NCBI GenBank assembly: GCA_946500615.1
Contig: CAMMWP010000008.1
Span: forward strand, 1-55,459
Reading direction: 5' to 3'
Source: an uncultured Clostridium sp.
GTDB taxonomy: Bacteria; Bacillota; Clostridia; TANB77; CAG-508
DNA: 55,459 nt
Shown: piece after piece, positions 27,792-37,888 of the stretch
How the letters are laid out: every line of letters starts with the position of its first letter
How positions within the stretch are numbered: position 1 is the first letter of the stretch
The notes under the pieces: model-generated
The model's input: the letters and a program-made list of their open reading frames with translations, nothing else
Told to the model about the DNA's origin: nothing
Databases searched by the model: none
Position numbers and translations under genes: made by a program

Positions 27792-28247
27792 TTGGATAAT
27801 TTTAATATGGATAAAAACACAATGGATAAATTAAACTCTATGCTAAAAAACGGAAATCTAAATGATATGATTTCGCAAATTCCTCCAGACGCTATCAAAA
27901 ATTTTTCAAACATGATGCAATCTGCTACAAATACATCAGAAGCTACAAACCAGACACACGATGCTGATAAAACTGTTGAAACTTCTCATCATTCAAATAA
28001 TAGTTCTACTAATGCCAACACCTTTGATTTTAGTAATATTGATGTCAATACGATGATGAAAATAAAATCTGTCATGGACAAAATGAATCACTCTTCTGAC
28101 CCAAGATCTAATTTATTGCAATCTTTAAAACCTTACTTAAGAGATGAAAAAAAAAGTAAATTAGATCAATACTCTAAATTACTTGATATGACTACATTAA
28201 TGGAACTATTCAATCAAAATAATAAGGAGAATACCGGTGATAAATAA
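27792..28247 (+). CDS. Small unknown hydrophilic protein
   Basis: A 151-residue protein that I do not recognise. The likely start is TTG at 27792, preceded by GAGGTGG at 27780-27786; an upstream in-frame ATG at 27732 has no clear ribosome binding site and lies in hairpin DNA. The sequence is rich in Asn, Ser, Met and Lys, without membrane helices or signal peptide. It contains NMDKNTMDKLNSMLKNGNL and PRSNLLQSLKPYLRDEKKSKLDQYSKLL, a pattern seen in small sporulation-associated proteins of clostridia, although I cannot assign a family with confidence. Its stop overlaps the start of the next gene by 11 bases, so the two form an operon. The pair is convergent with minC. Confidence 0.75.
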   Translation: MDNFNMDKNTMDKLNSMLKNGNLNDMISQIPPDAIKNFSNMMQSATNTSEATNQTHDADKTVETSHHSNNSSTNANTFDFSNIDVNTMMKIKSVMDKMNHSSDPRSNLLQSLKPYLRDEKKSKLDQYSKLLDMTTLMELFNQNNKENTGDK

Positions 28248-28632
28248 TATTCCTTTTTTTAGATTTCCTTTTTATGGTCGTCCACATTCTTATTCACCTA
28301 ACATCCATTATCCTCCCCAACCTGTAACACAAAATAAGGCAATGCATCATTCAAATACCCAGACTCCTACGGAAATAGGTGAAGATAAGACATGTGATCA
28401 AAGTGCTACAGAAAATACTCGAAACAAAAAATCACCTAAATATAGTTCTATTGGTCCCATTTCACTAAACATAGATGGTTTTTCTAATAAAGAAGAACCT
28501 TTACTAATGTTTTCTGGTTTAAAACTATATTTAGATGATGTCATCATTTTAGCATTATTATTTTTTCTTTATAAAGAAGAAGTAAAAGATGATATGTTAT
28601 TTATTTTATTAATTTTACTATTAATTACCTAA
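28237..28632 (+). CDS. Small unknown protein with C-terminal hydrophobic region
   Basis: A 131-residue protein starting at GTG, with AAGGAGA eight bases upstream. The N-terminal half is Pro- and Asn-rich (PFYGRPHSYSPNIHYPPQP). The C-terminal 40 residues form two hydrophobic segments (LYLDDVIILALLFFLY and DDMLFILLILLLIT) separated by KEEVKDD, so the protein is probably membrane-associated. No family is recognised. The 11-base overlap with the preceding gene implies translational coupling. It ends eight bases from the end of the convergent minC gene, with no visible terminator between them. Confidence 0.75.
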   Translation: MINNIPFFRFPFYGRPHSYSPNIHYPPQPVTQNKAMHHSNTQTPTEIGEDKTCDQSATENTRNKKSPKYSSIGPISLNIDGFSNKEEPLLMFSGLKLYLDDVIILALLFFLYKEEVKDDMLFILLILLLIT

Positions 28633-28640
28633 TATTTTAC

Positions 28641-29252
28641 TTATTCAATAACAATCTGATCATCTATGATACTAACATATGCTTGTTTGTGCAATGGTTC
28701 TTCATCTCTGTCTATTTCTTTTACAATGTTAGCAATTCGAATTTGCACCGTATCTAATAAACCTGCTGAAATGATAGCTTGTTTATTTCCTTTTGCTCCT
28801 GCATGTGCTAATCCTCTTAATGCACCTAGTACCACAATATTATCTGATGCCATCACTTCTGCACCAGAATTGACATCTCCTAGAATAACCAAGCTTCCTT
28901 CTGATTCCATTTTTTGCCCTGAACGTAATGAGCCTTTGTGAAATTTGGTTTCAGAAATTGCAATCTCTTTGTTGAATGTTCTTGTTATACTTGATAATCC
29001 TAAAGATTTTGGCATATCAAAGTCAACTTCTACATTTATATTACTTTTTATCAATTCTTGTATTTGATCAATTTCCTTATTTTTCAAAACTTTTCCTGTG
29101 ACCTTGATTGGTGTCTTTTCATTTTTATACATTTTTTTTAATTCAGAAAGTTTTTTTCTCAAACTCTCGATAATTTCTTGTTGTTCTGCCTCATCATTGA
29201 TTTTTATTAAAATTTCGTTTTTTCTTAAATTAATACTTACACAATTTTTCAT
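28641..29252 (-). CDS. minC: Septum-site-determining protein MinC
   Basis: A 203-residue inhibitor of FtsZ-ring assembly, part of the Min system that keeps division at mid-cell. The C-terminal half has the beta-helix repeats typical of MinC (SLRSGQKMESEGSLVILGDVNSGAEV, then NIVVLGALRGLAHAG and AIISAGLLDTVQIRI). The N-terminal domain is less conserved. The start MKNCVSINLRK at 29252 is preferred because GGAAGGA stands nearby; the longer frame from 29306 runs into repeat sequence. It is the last gene of the mreBCD-mrdA cluster. The partners minD and minE usually follow but are not in the window. Element copy 3 separates it from mrdA. Confidence 0.9.
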   Translation of the reverse strand: MKNCVSINLRKNEILIKINDEAEQQEIIESLRKKLSELKKMYKNEKTPIKVTGKVLKNKEIDQIQELIKSNINVEVDFDMPKSLGLSSITRTFNKEIAISETKFHKGSLRSGQKMESEGSLVILGDVNSGAEVMASDNIVVLGALRGLAHAGAKGNKQAIISAGLLDTVQIRIANIVKEIDRDEEPLHKQAYVSIIDDQIVIE

Positions 29253-29292
29253 TTTTACATCCTTCCTTTCACTAGACATATCTGTGCTACTA

Positions 29293-29373
29293 TTCAGTCT
29301 TTCCAATCTGATGGTTAGCCATATAGTGGATTTTTAAGCTTCGAATGCGACCGGAATCGTTTTAGAAATTCTT
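29293..29373 (+). repeat. Palindromic structured element, copy 3 (left part only)
   Basis: This copy has the left arm (TCAGTCTTTCCAATCTGA and GCCATATAGTGGATTTTTAA) and the first part of the core (TCGAATGCGACCGGAATCG, then TTTTAGAAATTCTT). Homology stops at 29373, beside the stop codon of mrdA at 29375. The right arm is missing. It fills the gap between mrdA and minC in the same orientation as the other copies. Confidence 0.75.
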
Positions 29374-29374
29374 G

Positions 29375-31510
29375 TTATCTTAAAGATTGGCTATAATTTA
29401 TGGCACTCATATCTTCTTGCACTTCTTGGGTATTCATTCCAAAATATTCTTCCATAATATCTCTTACAACTTCTGCTGTATAATTTCCATGTCCTCCATT
29501 TTCAACCATAACCACTATCGCAATTTCGGGATCTTCAAATGGTGCAAATCCTGCAAACCATGCATGAACAATATCTCTATTATTTTCATCCTTTCCCGCT
29601 TCTGCTGAACCTGTTTTTCCTCCAACAGAAATTCCAAAATCTTGAAATCTTACATATGCTGTTCCTGTTGTATCACTTGTAACAGATTTCATTCCTTCTA
29701 ATATAGCATTTAAATTTTCTTGATGAATGGTTAATTCTTCTGTTTGTTCTTGTTGCAATCCTAATTTTTGATTGACAAACTGATTGATTTCTTCTGTTGA
29801 TGCTTCTGTTCCATCTGGTTTAATAATACTTTTTACAATAGATACATCAATATTGTGACCGCCATTTGCTAACATACTAATATATTTTGCCATTTGTAAT
29901 GGACTAAAGCTGTCTAATCCTTGTCCAATGGATGCATTAATGGTTTGTCCTTTTGTCCATGTAACATTTACAGTTTGTGCATATTCTGGTGTTGCCATTG
30001 CTCCCGTAGTCTCACTTGGTAATTGCACACCTGTCTTAACACCCAATCCAAAATATTTGGCATATTTAGCTAGTGTTTCAATTCCCATTCTATCTCCTGT
30101 TTCATAAAAGAAATAGTTACATGACCTTTCGATTGCTTGTGATACATTTAAATATCCATGTCCGCTATGATAATCTGTATAATACCAACATGGCCATTTC
30201 TCCCCATATTTGATATATTGTCCTGTGTCATTTATTTTTTCTGTTCTTGTAACTGCTCCAGATTCTAATCCTGCAATGGCTGTAACCATTTTAAAAATTG
30301 AACCGGGTGGATATGCGTTTTGTACTGCTTTATTCATTAGTGGCTTTGCAGAATCTGTGTTATATTGATTCCATTTTTCTGTACTAATACCATTTACAAA
30401 ATCTGCTGGATCGTAATTTGGGTAACTTGCCATTGCTAGTATTTCCCCTGTTTTTACATTCATAACCACACAGCTACCGGCTTTTGTGTCAAATGTTTGT
30501 GGAAAACCTCCAGATGCTATTTTTTTAATATTGGCTTCCAATGCTTGTTCTGTTACCTTTTGCAAATTAGAATCTAATGTTAATACAATATCACTTCCTG
30601 CAATTGCTTCTTCTGAAGTATATTCAGAAGTAATGGTTCCATCAACTGCCATATCAATTTGTTTTACACCATCTTGCCCTTTTAAATATTCCTCAAAAAC
30701 ATATTCAATTCCTGTTTTTCCGATAATATCATTTTGATGATATCTATCTTTTCTTGTCTCATATTCTTCAGAACTAATGGTTGATGCATACCCCAAAATA
30801 TGAGAGGCAAGTGTTCCAGAAGTATATTCTCTTACTGGTTCTGTTACAATATTAATTCCCGGAAATTTCTCGCTATTTTCTGAGAATTCTGCTACTGCTT
30901 CTCTTGGAATATTTTCTGCTATGGTTAAAGCCTTTGTACTGCTATATCCCGTAGTGGTAATTTCATATCTAACAGCGATTATTTTTCTAATTTCTGCTAT
31001 ATCTGTATTTTCAATATCATATTTATCTTTGAATTCATAAAAAGCTTGTTCTGCTGATATCGTTTCGTCTAAATCATATCTCTTTTTCCAATTTGCTAGT
31101 GTTTCGTCACTAATTGTAAATTGAAAAGGATCTATAGAAATTGGAAATGAATCTACATATTCTACTTGGTATTTTTCTAATAAATTTACCATATTTAATA
31201 TAGAATGATTTAATTCTGTCTCATCTATTTTCGTTTTATACAATTCCACACTAAATCTTGTGGAATTTGTAACCAATGCTGTTCCTGTTCTATCCAATAT
31301 TTCTCCTCTAGCTGCTTCTAAGGTCGTTTCCCTTGTTAATCTTGTGTTTGATTCTTCTCTATATTCTGCCCCATGTACAATTTGCAAATTAAATAATTGG
31401 ATAATTAATACAATTCCAATAATATATGTAAGTACCGTTAAGACATTAAATCTTAAATTTAAATTACTTCTTGATTTTTTATTTTTTCTTTTAAAGCTTA
31501 ATCCTTTCAA
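29375..31510 (-). CDS. mrdA: Penicillin-binding protein 2, cell elongation transpeptidase
   Basis: A 711-residue class B penicillin-binding protein that would cross-link peptidoglycan during elongation together with MreBCD and RodA. One N-terminal membrane helix (VLTVLTYIIGIVLIIQLFNL) is followed by the dimerisation domain with RGEILDRTGTAL. The transpeptidase domain shows the serine motif PPGSIFK (SxxK), the SCN motif in IERSCNYFFYE, and KTG in VGGKTGSAEA. The start is TTG at 31510, with GGAAGGTG upstream. It follows mreD in the usual shape-gene order. Its stop codon lies next to truncated element copy 3, so the terminal residues may have been altered by that insertion. Length is normal for the family. 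Confidence 0.94.
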   Translation of the reverse strand: MKGLSFKRKNKKSRSNLNLRFNVLTVLTYIIGIVLIIQLFNLQIVHGAEYREESNTRLTRETTLEAARGEILDRTGTALVTNSTRFSVELYKTKIDETELNHSILNMVNLLEKYQVEYVDSFPISIDPFQFTISDETLANWKKRYDLDETISAEQAFYEFKDKYDIENTDIAEIRKIIAVRYEITTTGYSSTKALTIAENIPREAVAEFSENSEKFPGINIVTEPVREYTSGTLASHILGYASTISSEEYETRKDRYHQNDIIGKTGIEYVFEEYLKGQDGVKQIDMAVDGTITSEYTSEEAIAGSDIVLTLDSNLQKVTEQALEANIKKIASGGFPQTFDTKAGSCVVMNVKTGEILAMASYPNYDPADFVNGISTEKWNQYNTDSAKPLMNKAVQNAYPPGSIFKMVTAIAGLESGAVTRTEKINDTGQYIKYGEKWPCWYYTDYHSGHGYLNVSQAIERSCNYFFYETGDRMGIETLAKYAKYFGLGVKTGVQLPSETTGAMATPEYAQTVNVTWTKGQTINASIGQGLDSFSPLQMAKYISMLANGGHNIDVSIVKSIIKPDGTEASTEEINQFVNQKLGLQQEQTEELTIHQENLNAILEGMKSVTSDTTGTAYVRFQDFGISVGGKTGSAEAGKDENNRDIVHAWFAGFAPFEDPEIAIVVMVENGGHGNYTAEVVRDIMEEYFGMNTQEVQEDMSAINYSQSLR

Positions 31511-31584
31511 GGCTTCACCTTCCTCTATTTGAGTGTTTTTTATATGATAGAAAAATTGACAAGTTTTTGATACCCTTCATCTGT

Positions 31585-32127
31585 TTAAAAGTATCTTGTT
31601 AGAATTTTATTTCCTTTATATTCATTTTCGATTGTATATCCAAATTTTTGAATGAAAGGATATAAAATAATAACAATAATCAAATTATATATGATTTCGA
31701 TTGCTAATATTTTTATAAAATTGATTATCTCTACATTTGTAGAAAATACAACATAATTTAGTATATATACGATTATTTCAAATATAAAAGTGGTTCCCAA
31801 TACCATGAACATGATCGTTGCTCTACTATCTTTTGAAAAATTTTTATCAAATGTTGCTGCTAAAAATCCTATTAATCCCAGAGCTACTGCATTAATTCCA
31901 ATTTGTGTTCCAATTGTTAAATCTATAATTGCTCCTACGACAATTCCGTAGATAATTCCCATCATTCTATTGGAAAATAGTCCTACAAATAAAACAAATA
32001 TCACAAATAAATTTGGCATCACTTTAGAGATTGTAAACCAATTAAAAAAATTTGATTGCAAAAAATAAATGATAAAGATTGTTAATATAAGAAAGATATT
32101 CATTGTTAATTTTTTCAATATATTCAC
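31585..32127 (-). CDS. mreD: Rod shape-determining protein MreD
   Basis: A 180-residue integral membrane protein with about five hydrophobic helices (for example FLILTIFIIYFLQSNFF and VMPNLFVIFVLFVGLF). MreD links MreC and the elongation peptidoglycan synthases. The sequence GIIYGIVVGAIIDLTIG is typical of the family. It starts four bases after mreC and is followed by mrdA after 74 bp, as in most Firmicutes shape operons. Confidence 0.9.
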   Translation of the reverse strand: MNILKKLTMNIFLILTIFIIYFLQSNFFNWFTISKVMPNLFVIFVLFVGLFSNRMMGIIYGIVVGAIIDLTIGTQIGINAVALGLIGFLAATFDKNFSKDSRATIMFMVLGTTFIFEIIVYILNYVVFSTNVEIINFIKILAIEIIYNLIIVIILYPFIQKFGYTIENEYKGNKILTRYF

Positions 32128-32131
32128 CTCT

Positions 32132-32947
32132 CTATTGATTTGTTATGACTAATACCGTATCTAGTTTGTCAAAATTTACAGCTGTTTCTACAATGGCATA
32201 TCTATCAGTTGTATTTCTTGTATTTACTACTTTTTTGATACTTCCTACATGAATTCCTTTAGGATATATTCCTCCCAATCCTGAAGTCTCTACACTATCT
32301 CCTTGTATAATTCCGTCATCATCTGGAATATACATAGCCTTTAATGCTGATTCCTCTTCTAATGTCCCTTTACATACAATACTTTCATCTGTTGTACTTA
32401 AAGAACAACTAACTGCACTAGAAGTATCTACAATGGTTCTTACTTTCGCTGTATTGCTGGTTACTGATATAACATGTCCCACTAGACCTTGATCTGCAAT
32501 CACGGTCATATTTTCTTTAATACCATCCTCACTTCCCACATTAATGACAATGGTTTTAGAATAATTACTAATATCTTTATTGATGATATATGCTGGTACT
32601 GTATTGTATTCTCCATATTTTTCTGTTAAGTCTAGATATTCTTTTAATGTTTCATTTTCTGATTTTATATTTTCTAATTCTCTTAAAGATTGTTCTAATT
32701 CACTATTCTTTTGTTTTAATTCTTCATTTTCTTCTTTCAAATGATTAATATCTGTAAAAAATGTACTATTTCCACTTATTTTGTTTTTTAAATAGGTTAA
32801 ACCATTTTGTACTGGCATAACCAATTTACTCACTGCGTTTTCAAAAAAAGATATTTCACTTTCTGCATTTGAAAATACAACTATCAATATTAAAATAATG
32901 ATTGTTATCACAATTCCCGCTATTTCCGCTTTTTTATTTTTATACAT
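32132..32947 (-). CDS. mreC: Rod shape-determining protein MreC
   Basis: A 271-residue protein with one N-terminal membrane helix (EIAGIVITIIILILIVVFS), a coiled coil (about 65-105: HLKEENEELKQKNSELEQSL) and an extracellular beta domain with GLVGHVISVTSNTAKVRTIVD and GIYPKGIHVGSIKKV, both typical of MreC. It organises the elongation machinery outside the membrane, together with MreB inside. It lies 17 bp after mreB. Confidence 0.93.
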   Translation of the reverse strand: MYKNKKAEIAGIVITIIILILIVVFSNAESEISFFENAVSKLVMPVQNGLTYLKNKISGNSTFFTDINHLKEENEELKQKNSELEQSLRELENIKSENETLKEYLDLTEKYGEYNTVPAYIINKDISNYSKTIVINVGSEDGIKENMTVIADQGLVGHVISVTSNTAKVRTIVDTSSAVSCSLSTTDESIVCKGTLEEESALKAMYIPDDDGIIQGDSVETSGLGGIYPKGIHVGSIKKVVNTRNTTDRYAIVETAVNFDKLDTVLVITNQ

Positions 32948-32964
32948 TTTCTACTCCTAACATT

Positions 32965-34018
<1,054 letters not shown>

Positions 34019-34026
34019 TCATAAAC

Positions 34027-34758
34027 TCATATTTTTCCATCTTTCGTTAATAATTTTGAAATGATACTTGTAAAATTTCTATTGCCAATCACTATATGAT
34101 CCAATAATTCTATATCAAACATTTGCGTCATTCTAAAAAGTTTTTTTGTCATCTCTATATCTGCTTTACTAGGGGTTGAATCCCCACTAGGATGATTATG
34201 AACTAAAATCATTTTCCCTACTTGCATTTTTATTGGCTCTGCTAAAATGTCTTTGTATGACATATTAACAGAATTGATTCCTCCTTGTGCAATTGTTTTC
34301 ATTCTTACAATTTCATTTTTATTATTTAGCATTATTAATTTTACAAGTTCTTGTTTCTCTAGTCTCATTTCTTCCATTAGTAAATTTACGATATCTTCTG
34401 GTTTTTTTATTTTTACTTTTTGATAATTTAATGGTGTTGCCATTCTTTTTGCCAATTCGCATACTGCTTTTAGTTGAATTGCTTTTACTTTTCCTATTCC
34501 TTTGATATGCATTAATTCTGATAACGTTATTTCTTTTAAAAAGTCTAAATTATTACTTAGATTTGGATTTAAATTTAATATTTTTTGTGCTATCATTACC
34601 GAAGATTCTTCTTTTGTTCCTGTTTTTATAATAATTGCTATTAGTTCAGCATTGGATAATACGGTTTCTCCATATAATTCCATTTTTTCATATGGTCTTT
34701 CTGTTTCTGGTAGTTGTTTTATTTTTATAGACAAAATATTCATCCTTTCTTTATTCAT
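34027..34758 (-). CDS. radC: RadC-family JAB/MPN domain protein
   Basis: A 243-residue protein. The N-terminal part has a helix-hairpin-helix motif (MHIKGIGKVKAIQLKAVCEL). The C-terminal JAB domain has the metal-ligand signature HNHPSGDSTPSKAD. Despite the old name, a DNA-repair role for RadC is not established; the JAB fold suggests a metal-dependent hydrolase. It lies directly upstream of mreB, which is its normal neighbour in Firmicutes. Two possible starts lie five codons apart (Met1 and Met6); the longer is kept. Confidence 0.93.
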   Translation of the reverse strand: MNKERMNILSIKIKQLPETERPYEKMELYGETVLSNAELIAIIIKTGTKEESSVMIAQKILNLNPNLSNNLDFLKEITLSELMHIKGIGKVKAIQLKAVCELAKRMATPLNYQKVKIKKPEDIVNLLMEEMRLEKQELVKLIMLNNKNEIVRMKTIAQGGINSVNMSYKDILAEPIKMQVGKMILVHNHPSGDSTPSKADIEMTKKLFRMTQMFDIELLDHIVIGNRNFTSIISKLLTKDGKI

Positions 34759-34782
34759 ATTTTGCCCCTATTTCTTGTTTCT

Positions 34783-35040
34783 TTATACTTTTTTATATAT
34801 TAAAATGGCAAGTAACATTCCAATAATGCTTGCTACACTAATTTTAAACATTAATGCAAATGTGATGGTTACTACACTTAAATCTAAAACGATTGGATCT
34901 TGCAATCCAAATGTTTGACTATATGAAAGCCACCATAACCAATCTACATTAGATGCTAATTGCCCTAATAGTCCCCCTATTACTAAACCTGATAAAATAA
35001 ATACAATTAATATCCATATATTTTTATCTTTTGTCGCCAT
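34783..35040 (-). CDS. DUF4321 small membrane protein
   Basis: An 85-residue protein with two hydrophobic helices (IWILIVFILSGLVIGGLLGQL and TFALMFKISVASIIGMLLAILIY) flanking a Trp-rich loop. Sequence and place upstream of radC-mreB fit the DUF4321 family of clostridia, whose function is unknown. It is probably the first gene of the shape-gene transcript. Confidence 0.8.
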   Translation of the reverse strand: MATKDKNIWILIVFILSGLVIGGLLGQLASNVDWLWWLSYSQTFGLQDPIVLDLSVVTITFALMFKISVASIIGMLLAILIYKKV

Positions 35041-35266
35041 TTTTATACCTCCATTTTAGCCCTTATTTCTTACGGCTATTTATTTTTCACATATTGGTAT
35101 TATATATTGATTTATTATTTTTTTCAAGTAAAAACCTTTACTTTTTTCATATTTATATGGTATAGTATTGAATATTCATTTTTTTATTACCAAAATTTAT
35201 ATATTTAAATATAATAATAATAATGCTATAATATAATTAATAGATTTTAAGGAGGCTTATGTATAT

Positions 35267-35899
35267 ATGAAAATTGAAAAACTGACTGAAGATAAGATTC
35301 GTGTTATTATTAATTCAGAAGATTTAAAAAATAACAATCTTGATTACCAAACAATTATGGAAAAACCGATAGAATCACAAAAGCTTTTTTTAGAAATGCT
35401 TTTAAAAGCTGAAAAAGAAGTTGGTTTTTATACAGAAGGTTGTAAACTCCTTGTGGAAGCCTTTTCTTCATCTGATGGTCTTTTTGTTTTTACGATTACA
35501 AAATATATTGAAAAAACAACACATTCTTCAAACAAACCCAAAGTTACGCCTAAAAAGAAAATGAAAAAGGTTAACTTTAAAAGCACCATTTCCATTTATC
35601 AGTTTTCTACTTTTGAAGAATTTTGCGAATTCTGTACTTGTATACATACAAAAACAAAATTTAATAGTAAACAATTGTCTAAAAATATTTCTTTGTATTT
35701 ATATCATGATATATATTATCTTGTATTATCTGATATCAATACAGCATATGAACAAATTCATGCATTCTATTCAACTATTTCAGAATTTGCGAGTTTAGTT
35801 TCTCATTCTGAAACTTTCAAGATGAAATTGTTTGAACATGGTAACGTGATTATGAAAAAGAATGCTATAGAAACTGGCATAAAATATTTTTTAAACTAA
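35267..35899 (+). CDS. mecA: MecA-type adaptor protein
   Basis: A 210-residue protein resembling MecA, which delivers substrates such as ComK to the ClpC-ClpP protease. The N-terminal domain (MKIEKLTEDKIRVIINSEDL) and the C-terminal domain (SIYQFSTFEEFCEFCTCIH) match the two MecA halves, joined by a Lys-rich linker (KPKVTPKKKMKK). The start has AAGGAGG about 11 bases upstream. It is a single plus-strand gene, divergent from DUF4321-radC-mreB, and has its own terminator at 35951-35985. Confidence 0.88.
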   Translation: MKIEKLTEDKIRVIINSEDLKNNNLDYQTIMEKPIESQKLFLEMLLKAEKEVGFYTEGCKLLVEAFSSSDGLFVFTITKYIEKTTHSSNKPKVTPKKKMKKVNFKSTISIYQFSTFEEFCEFCTCIHTKTKFNSKQLSKNISLYLYHDIYYLVLSDINTAYEQIHAFYSTISEFASLVSHSETFKMKLFEHGNVIMKKNAIETGIKYFLN

Positions 35900-35950
35900 T
35901 CAAACCACGTGTAAAATGCATATAATATCTACAGTAAAATGCATTATAAT

Positions 35951-35985
35951 ATCCACAGTTTATTGACAAACTGTGGATTTATTAT
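35951..35985 (+). terminator. Terminator after mecA
   Basis: ATCCACAGTTT pairs perfectly with AAACTGTGGAT across a six-base loop and is followed by TTATTATT. It lies 52 bases after the mecA stop and may act on both strands, since the next gene is convergent. Confidence 0.8.
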
Positions 35986-36074
35986 TCTAGTATAGCAAAA
36001 ATTCATTTCTTTTATCTATCATTTTTATTTCTTTTGAAAATAACACCAATTTATTTTCATTTGTTCTCAGTATG

Positions 36075-37082
36075 TTAATATAAATAATTTTGTGGATTAT
36101 ATGCCACACCATTTACTCTAATTTCTAAGTGTAAATGTGGACCTGTTGAATTTCCTGTTGAACCTACGGCTGCAATCGTTTCTCCTTGAGAAATTGTTTG
36201 TCCCACTGATGCATATAATTTACTACAGTGAGCATAATAAGTTTGAACACCATTTCCATGAGATATGGCAATCATATATCCATATGAACCCTTCCATCCA
36301 GCAAAAGTTACTGTTCCTGAAGCTGCCGCCTTAATAGGTGTTCCCTTTGGAGCTGATATATCTAATCCAGTATGTGCTGAACTTCTTATACTACTTCTAA
36401 CTCCAAATCTAGAAGTAATTGTTCCCGAAATCGGTTTTATAAGAGAAATACCTAATGAAGCTTTTCCGCTTGATGTCGTTGTTTGTGTATTGACATACCC
36501 AGATGCTTTAGAAGATGTTCCTTTTGCTACCTTTACACTAGTTTTCTTTTCTACATATAATTTAGAAACTACTTCATCAACTGAAACCATATCCTTTATT
36601 CCTGTTTCATACTTCTCTAAAATGGAAATTTTATCAATATTTTCACTGTTTTTATCTTTTAATGTATTAATCACATTTTCTGCTTCTTCAAATGAAGAAA
36701 CATAATATTTCTCTTCTTGATCTTCTAATATGGCATAATATCTATAATACGGAATCCCTTGTTCTGTCACTTTATTAAAAATTTCTTCATCATTTGTTAC
36801 AATATTTCTTTTTAATAAGCATAACTTATATTCTGGCAATTCATTAACTTGTACAAAAGCCACATTTTCATTTGTTCCATCTCCATGATCAACATAATCA
36901 TTAATTCTATGTTGTAATGCAGACTTATTTTCTGTGTATCCCACTTGCTCTCCATCAATAAATACGCTATAAGTTGGTTTATATAAAAATGCAACTGTTC
37001 CTATCACTAAAAATATTGCAATCATAAAAAGAATTATTAGCTTAATTCCTCTTCTTGCATGAACCATCACCTTTTTAAACAT
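36075..37082 (-). CDS. Membrane-anchored M23 metallopeptidase
   Basis: A 335-residue predicted peptidoglycan endopeptidase. One N-terminal membrane helix (about 15-35: LIILFMIAIFLVIGTVAFLY) is followed by an extracellular spacer of about 190 residues. The C-terminal M23 (LytM) domain has the zinc motifs HTGLD and HLHLE and the conserved YAHCSKLYASVGQTISQG stretch. All metal ligands are present, so it should be active. Related proteins act in cell-wall remodelling and in sporulation, where SpoIIQ-like members have lost a ligand; this one has not. It is monocistronic. Its promoter should lie within 37083-37150. Confidence 0.92.
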   Translation of the reverse strand: MFKKVMVHARRGIKLIILFMIAIFLVIGTVAFLYKPTYSVFIDGEQVGYTENKSALQHRINDYVDHGDGTNENVAFVQVNELPEYKLCLLKRNIVTNDEEIFNKVTEQGIPYYRYYAILEDQEEKYYVSSFEEAENVINTLKDKNSENIDKISILEKYETGIKDMVSVDEVVSKLYVEKKTSVKVAKGTSSKASGYVNTQTTTSSGKASLGISLIKPISGTITSRFGVRSSIRSSAHTGLDISAPKGTPIKAAASGTVTFAGWKGSYGYMIAISHGNGVQTYYAHCSKLYASVGQTISQGETIAAVGSTGNSTGPHLHLEIRVNGVAYNPQNYLY

Positions 37083-37446
37083 TACACTATCTCCTTTGTA
37101 TATGATAGTGTAATCATATTGTAATATTCATTTTTTTGCAAAGATATTAAAAGTCTAATTTCCGTAGGTTTAATCGTTTTTATTTATAAATACTTTAAAT
37201 TCTTCATTTTTTCTCTCTTTTTCTTTTATCCAATTGGGTGTCCAATTGGGGACGTTTCTGTTTGAGACATTTTTATGTAAACTTATATTAATGAAACTTA
37301 AAAGTACTAATTATATGACTTCATCATTTACATTAACCATGTATTTTCAAAGTCTTATAATTAGTACATTTTTCTAGTTTTTATTATAAGTCTGCTGTAA
37401 CTGTACACATTTGCTTTTACTACTGGTTTGCACTTGCTGTATATTT
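37083..37446. other. Intergenic region with repeat, no gene
   Basis: The stretch carries the inverted copy of the GTCCCC-type repeat at 37232-37286 and AT-rich DNA. A short repeat, TACTAATTATATGACTT with TTATAATTAGTA, lies at 37304-37366 and could form a weak stem. No open frame is convincing. Confidence 0.5.
37232..37286 (-). repeat. Dispersed GTCCCC-type repeat, inverted copy
   Basis: On the minus strand it reads GTTTACATAAAAATGTCTCA, then AACAGAAACGTCCCCAATTG and GACACC. It matches 38255-38320 in opposite orientation, so the two copies bracket the CotF gene pair and element copy 4. Confidence 0.75.
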
Positions 37447-37689
37447 TTATTGTAATTCTGTTTTTACTGTATTTACTTCAGTAGTTGTCGCTTTTTGTGC
37501 TGGGATATAATATCCTTTAGATTGTGCTATTTTAAATAATTCATATTGAAAACTTTCATCATTATTTCTAATTTGTTGAAAAGTTTGTCTCAATTGCATA
37601 TTTTCAGCCTCTGATATTGCTGTTTGATATGCTGTTAAATCTGATTTTACTCCAGCTAAAATGTCATTTACCATTGTTTTCTCGTCCAT
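37447..37689 (-). CDS. CotF-type spore coat protein
   Basis: An 80-residue helical protein (VNDILAGVKSDLTAYQTAISEAENMQLRQTFQQIRNNDESFQYELFKIAQSKGYYIPAQ) matching the coat F family, with the usual C-terminal KGYY.PA motif. Coat F proteins are small structural components of the spore coat. It starts ten bases after the gene at 37700, in an operon. It is consistent with spoIIE in the same window. No catalytic role is expected. Confidence 0.82.
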   Translation of the reverse strand: MDEKTMVNDILAGVKSDLTAYQTAISEAENMQLRQTFQQIRNNDESFQYELFKIAQSKGYYIPAQKATTTEVNTVKTELQ

Positions 37690-37699
37690 ATAACCCTCC

Positions 37700-37888
37700 T
37701 TAATTATTTAAAAATGTCATCAATTTTTGTTTTGTATTTAAAGCATCTTGAGCAGATTTTGTAAATAGTTGTTTAATTTGTGGATCCACTGCTTGTGATG
37801 AATACGTGTTTAATTTTTGATATGCTGTTTCATGTGCTCCTATTAGATGTCTTAAATGTTGTAATTCCATTTGATTTAAGTCTGCCAT
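37700..37888 (-). CDS. Small helical protein, probable coat-associated partner
   Basis: A 62-residue, all-helical protein (LNQMELQHLRHLIGAHETAYQKLNTYSSQAVDPQIKQLFTKSAQDALNTKQKLMTFL). The pattern resembles short coat-F-like or ferritin-like helical hairpins. It is upstream of and close to the CotF gene, and co-transcription suggests a coat function. GAAAGGAATG provides the ribosome binding site. The assignment rests mainly on context. Confidence 0.7.
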   Translation of the reverse strand: MADLNQMELQHLRHLIGAHETAYQKLNTYSSQAVDPQIKQLFTKSAQDALNTKQKLMTFLNN

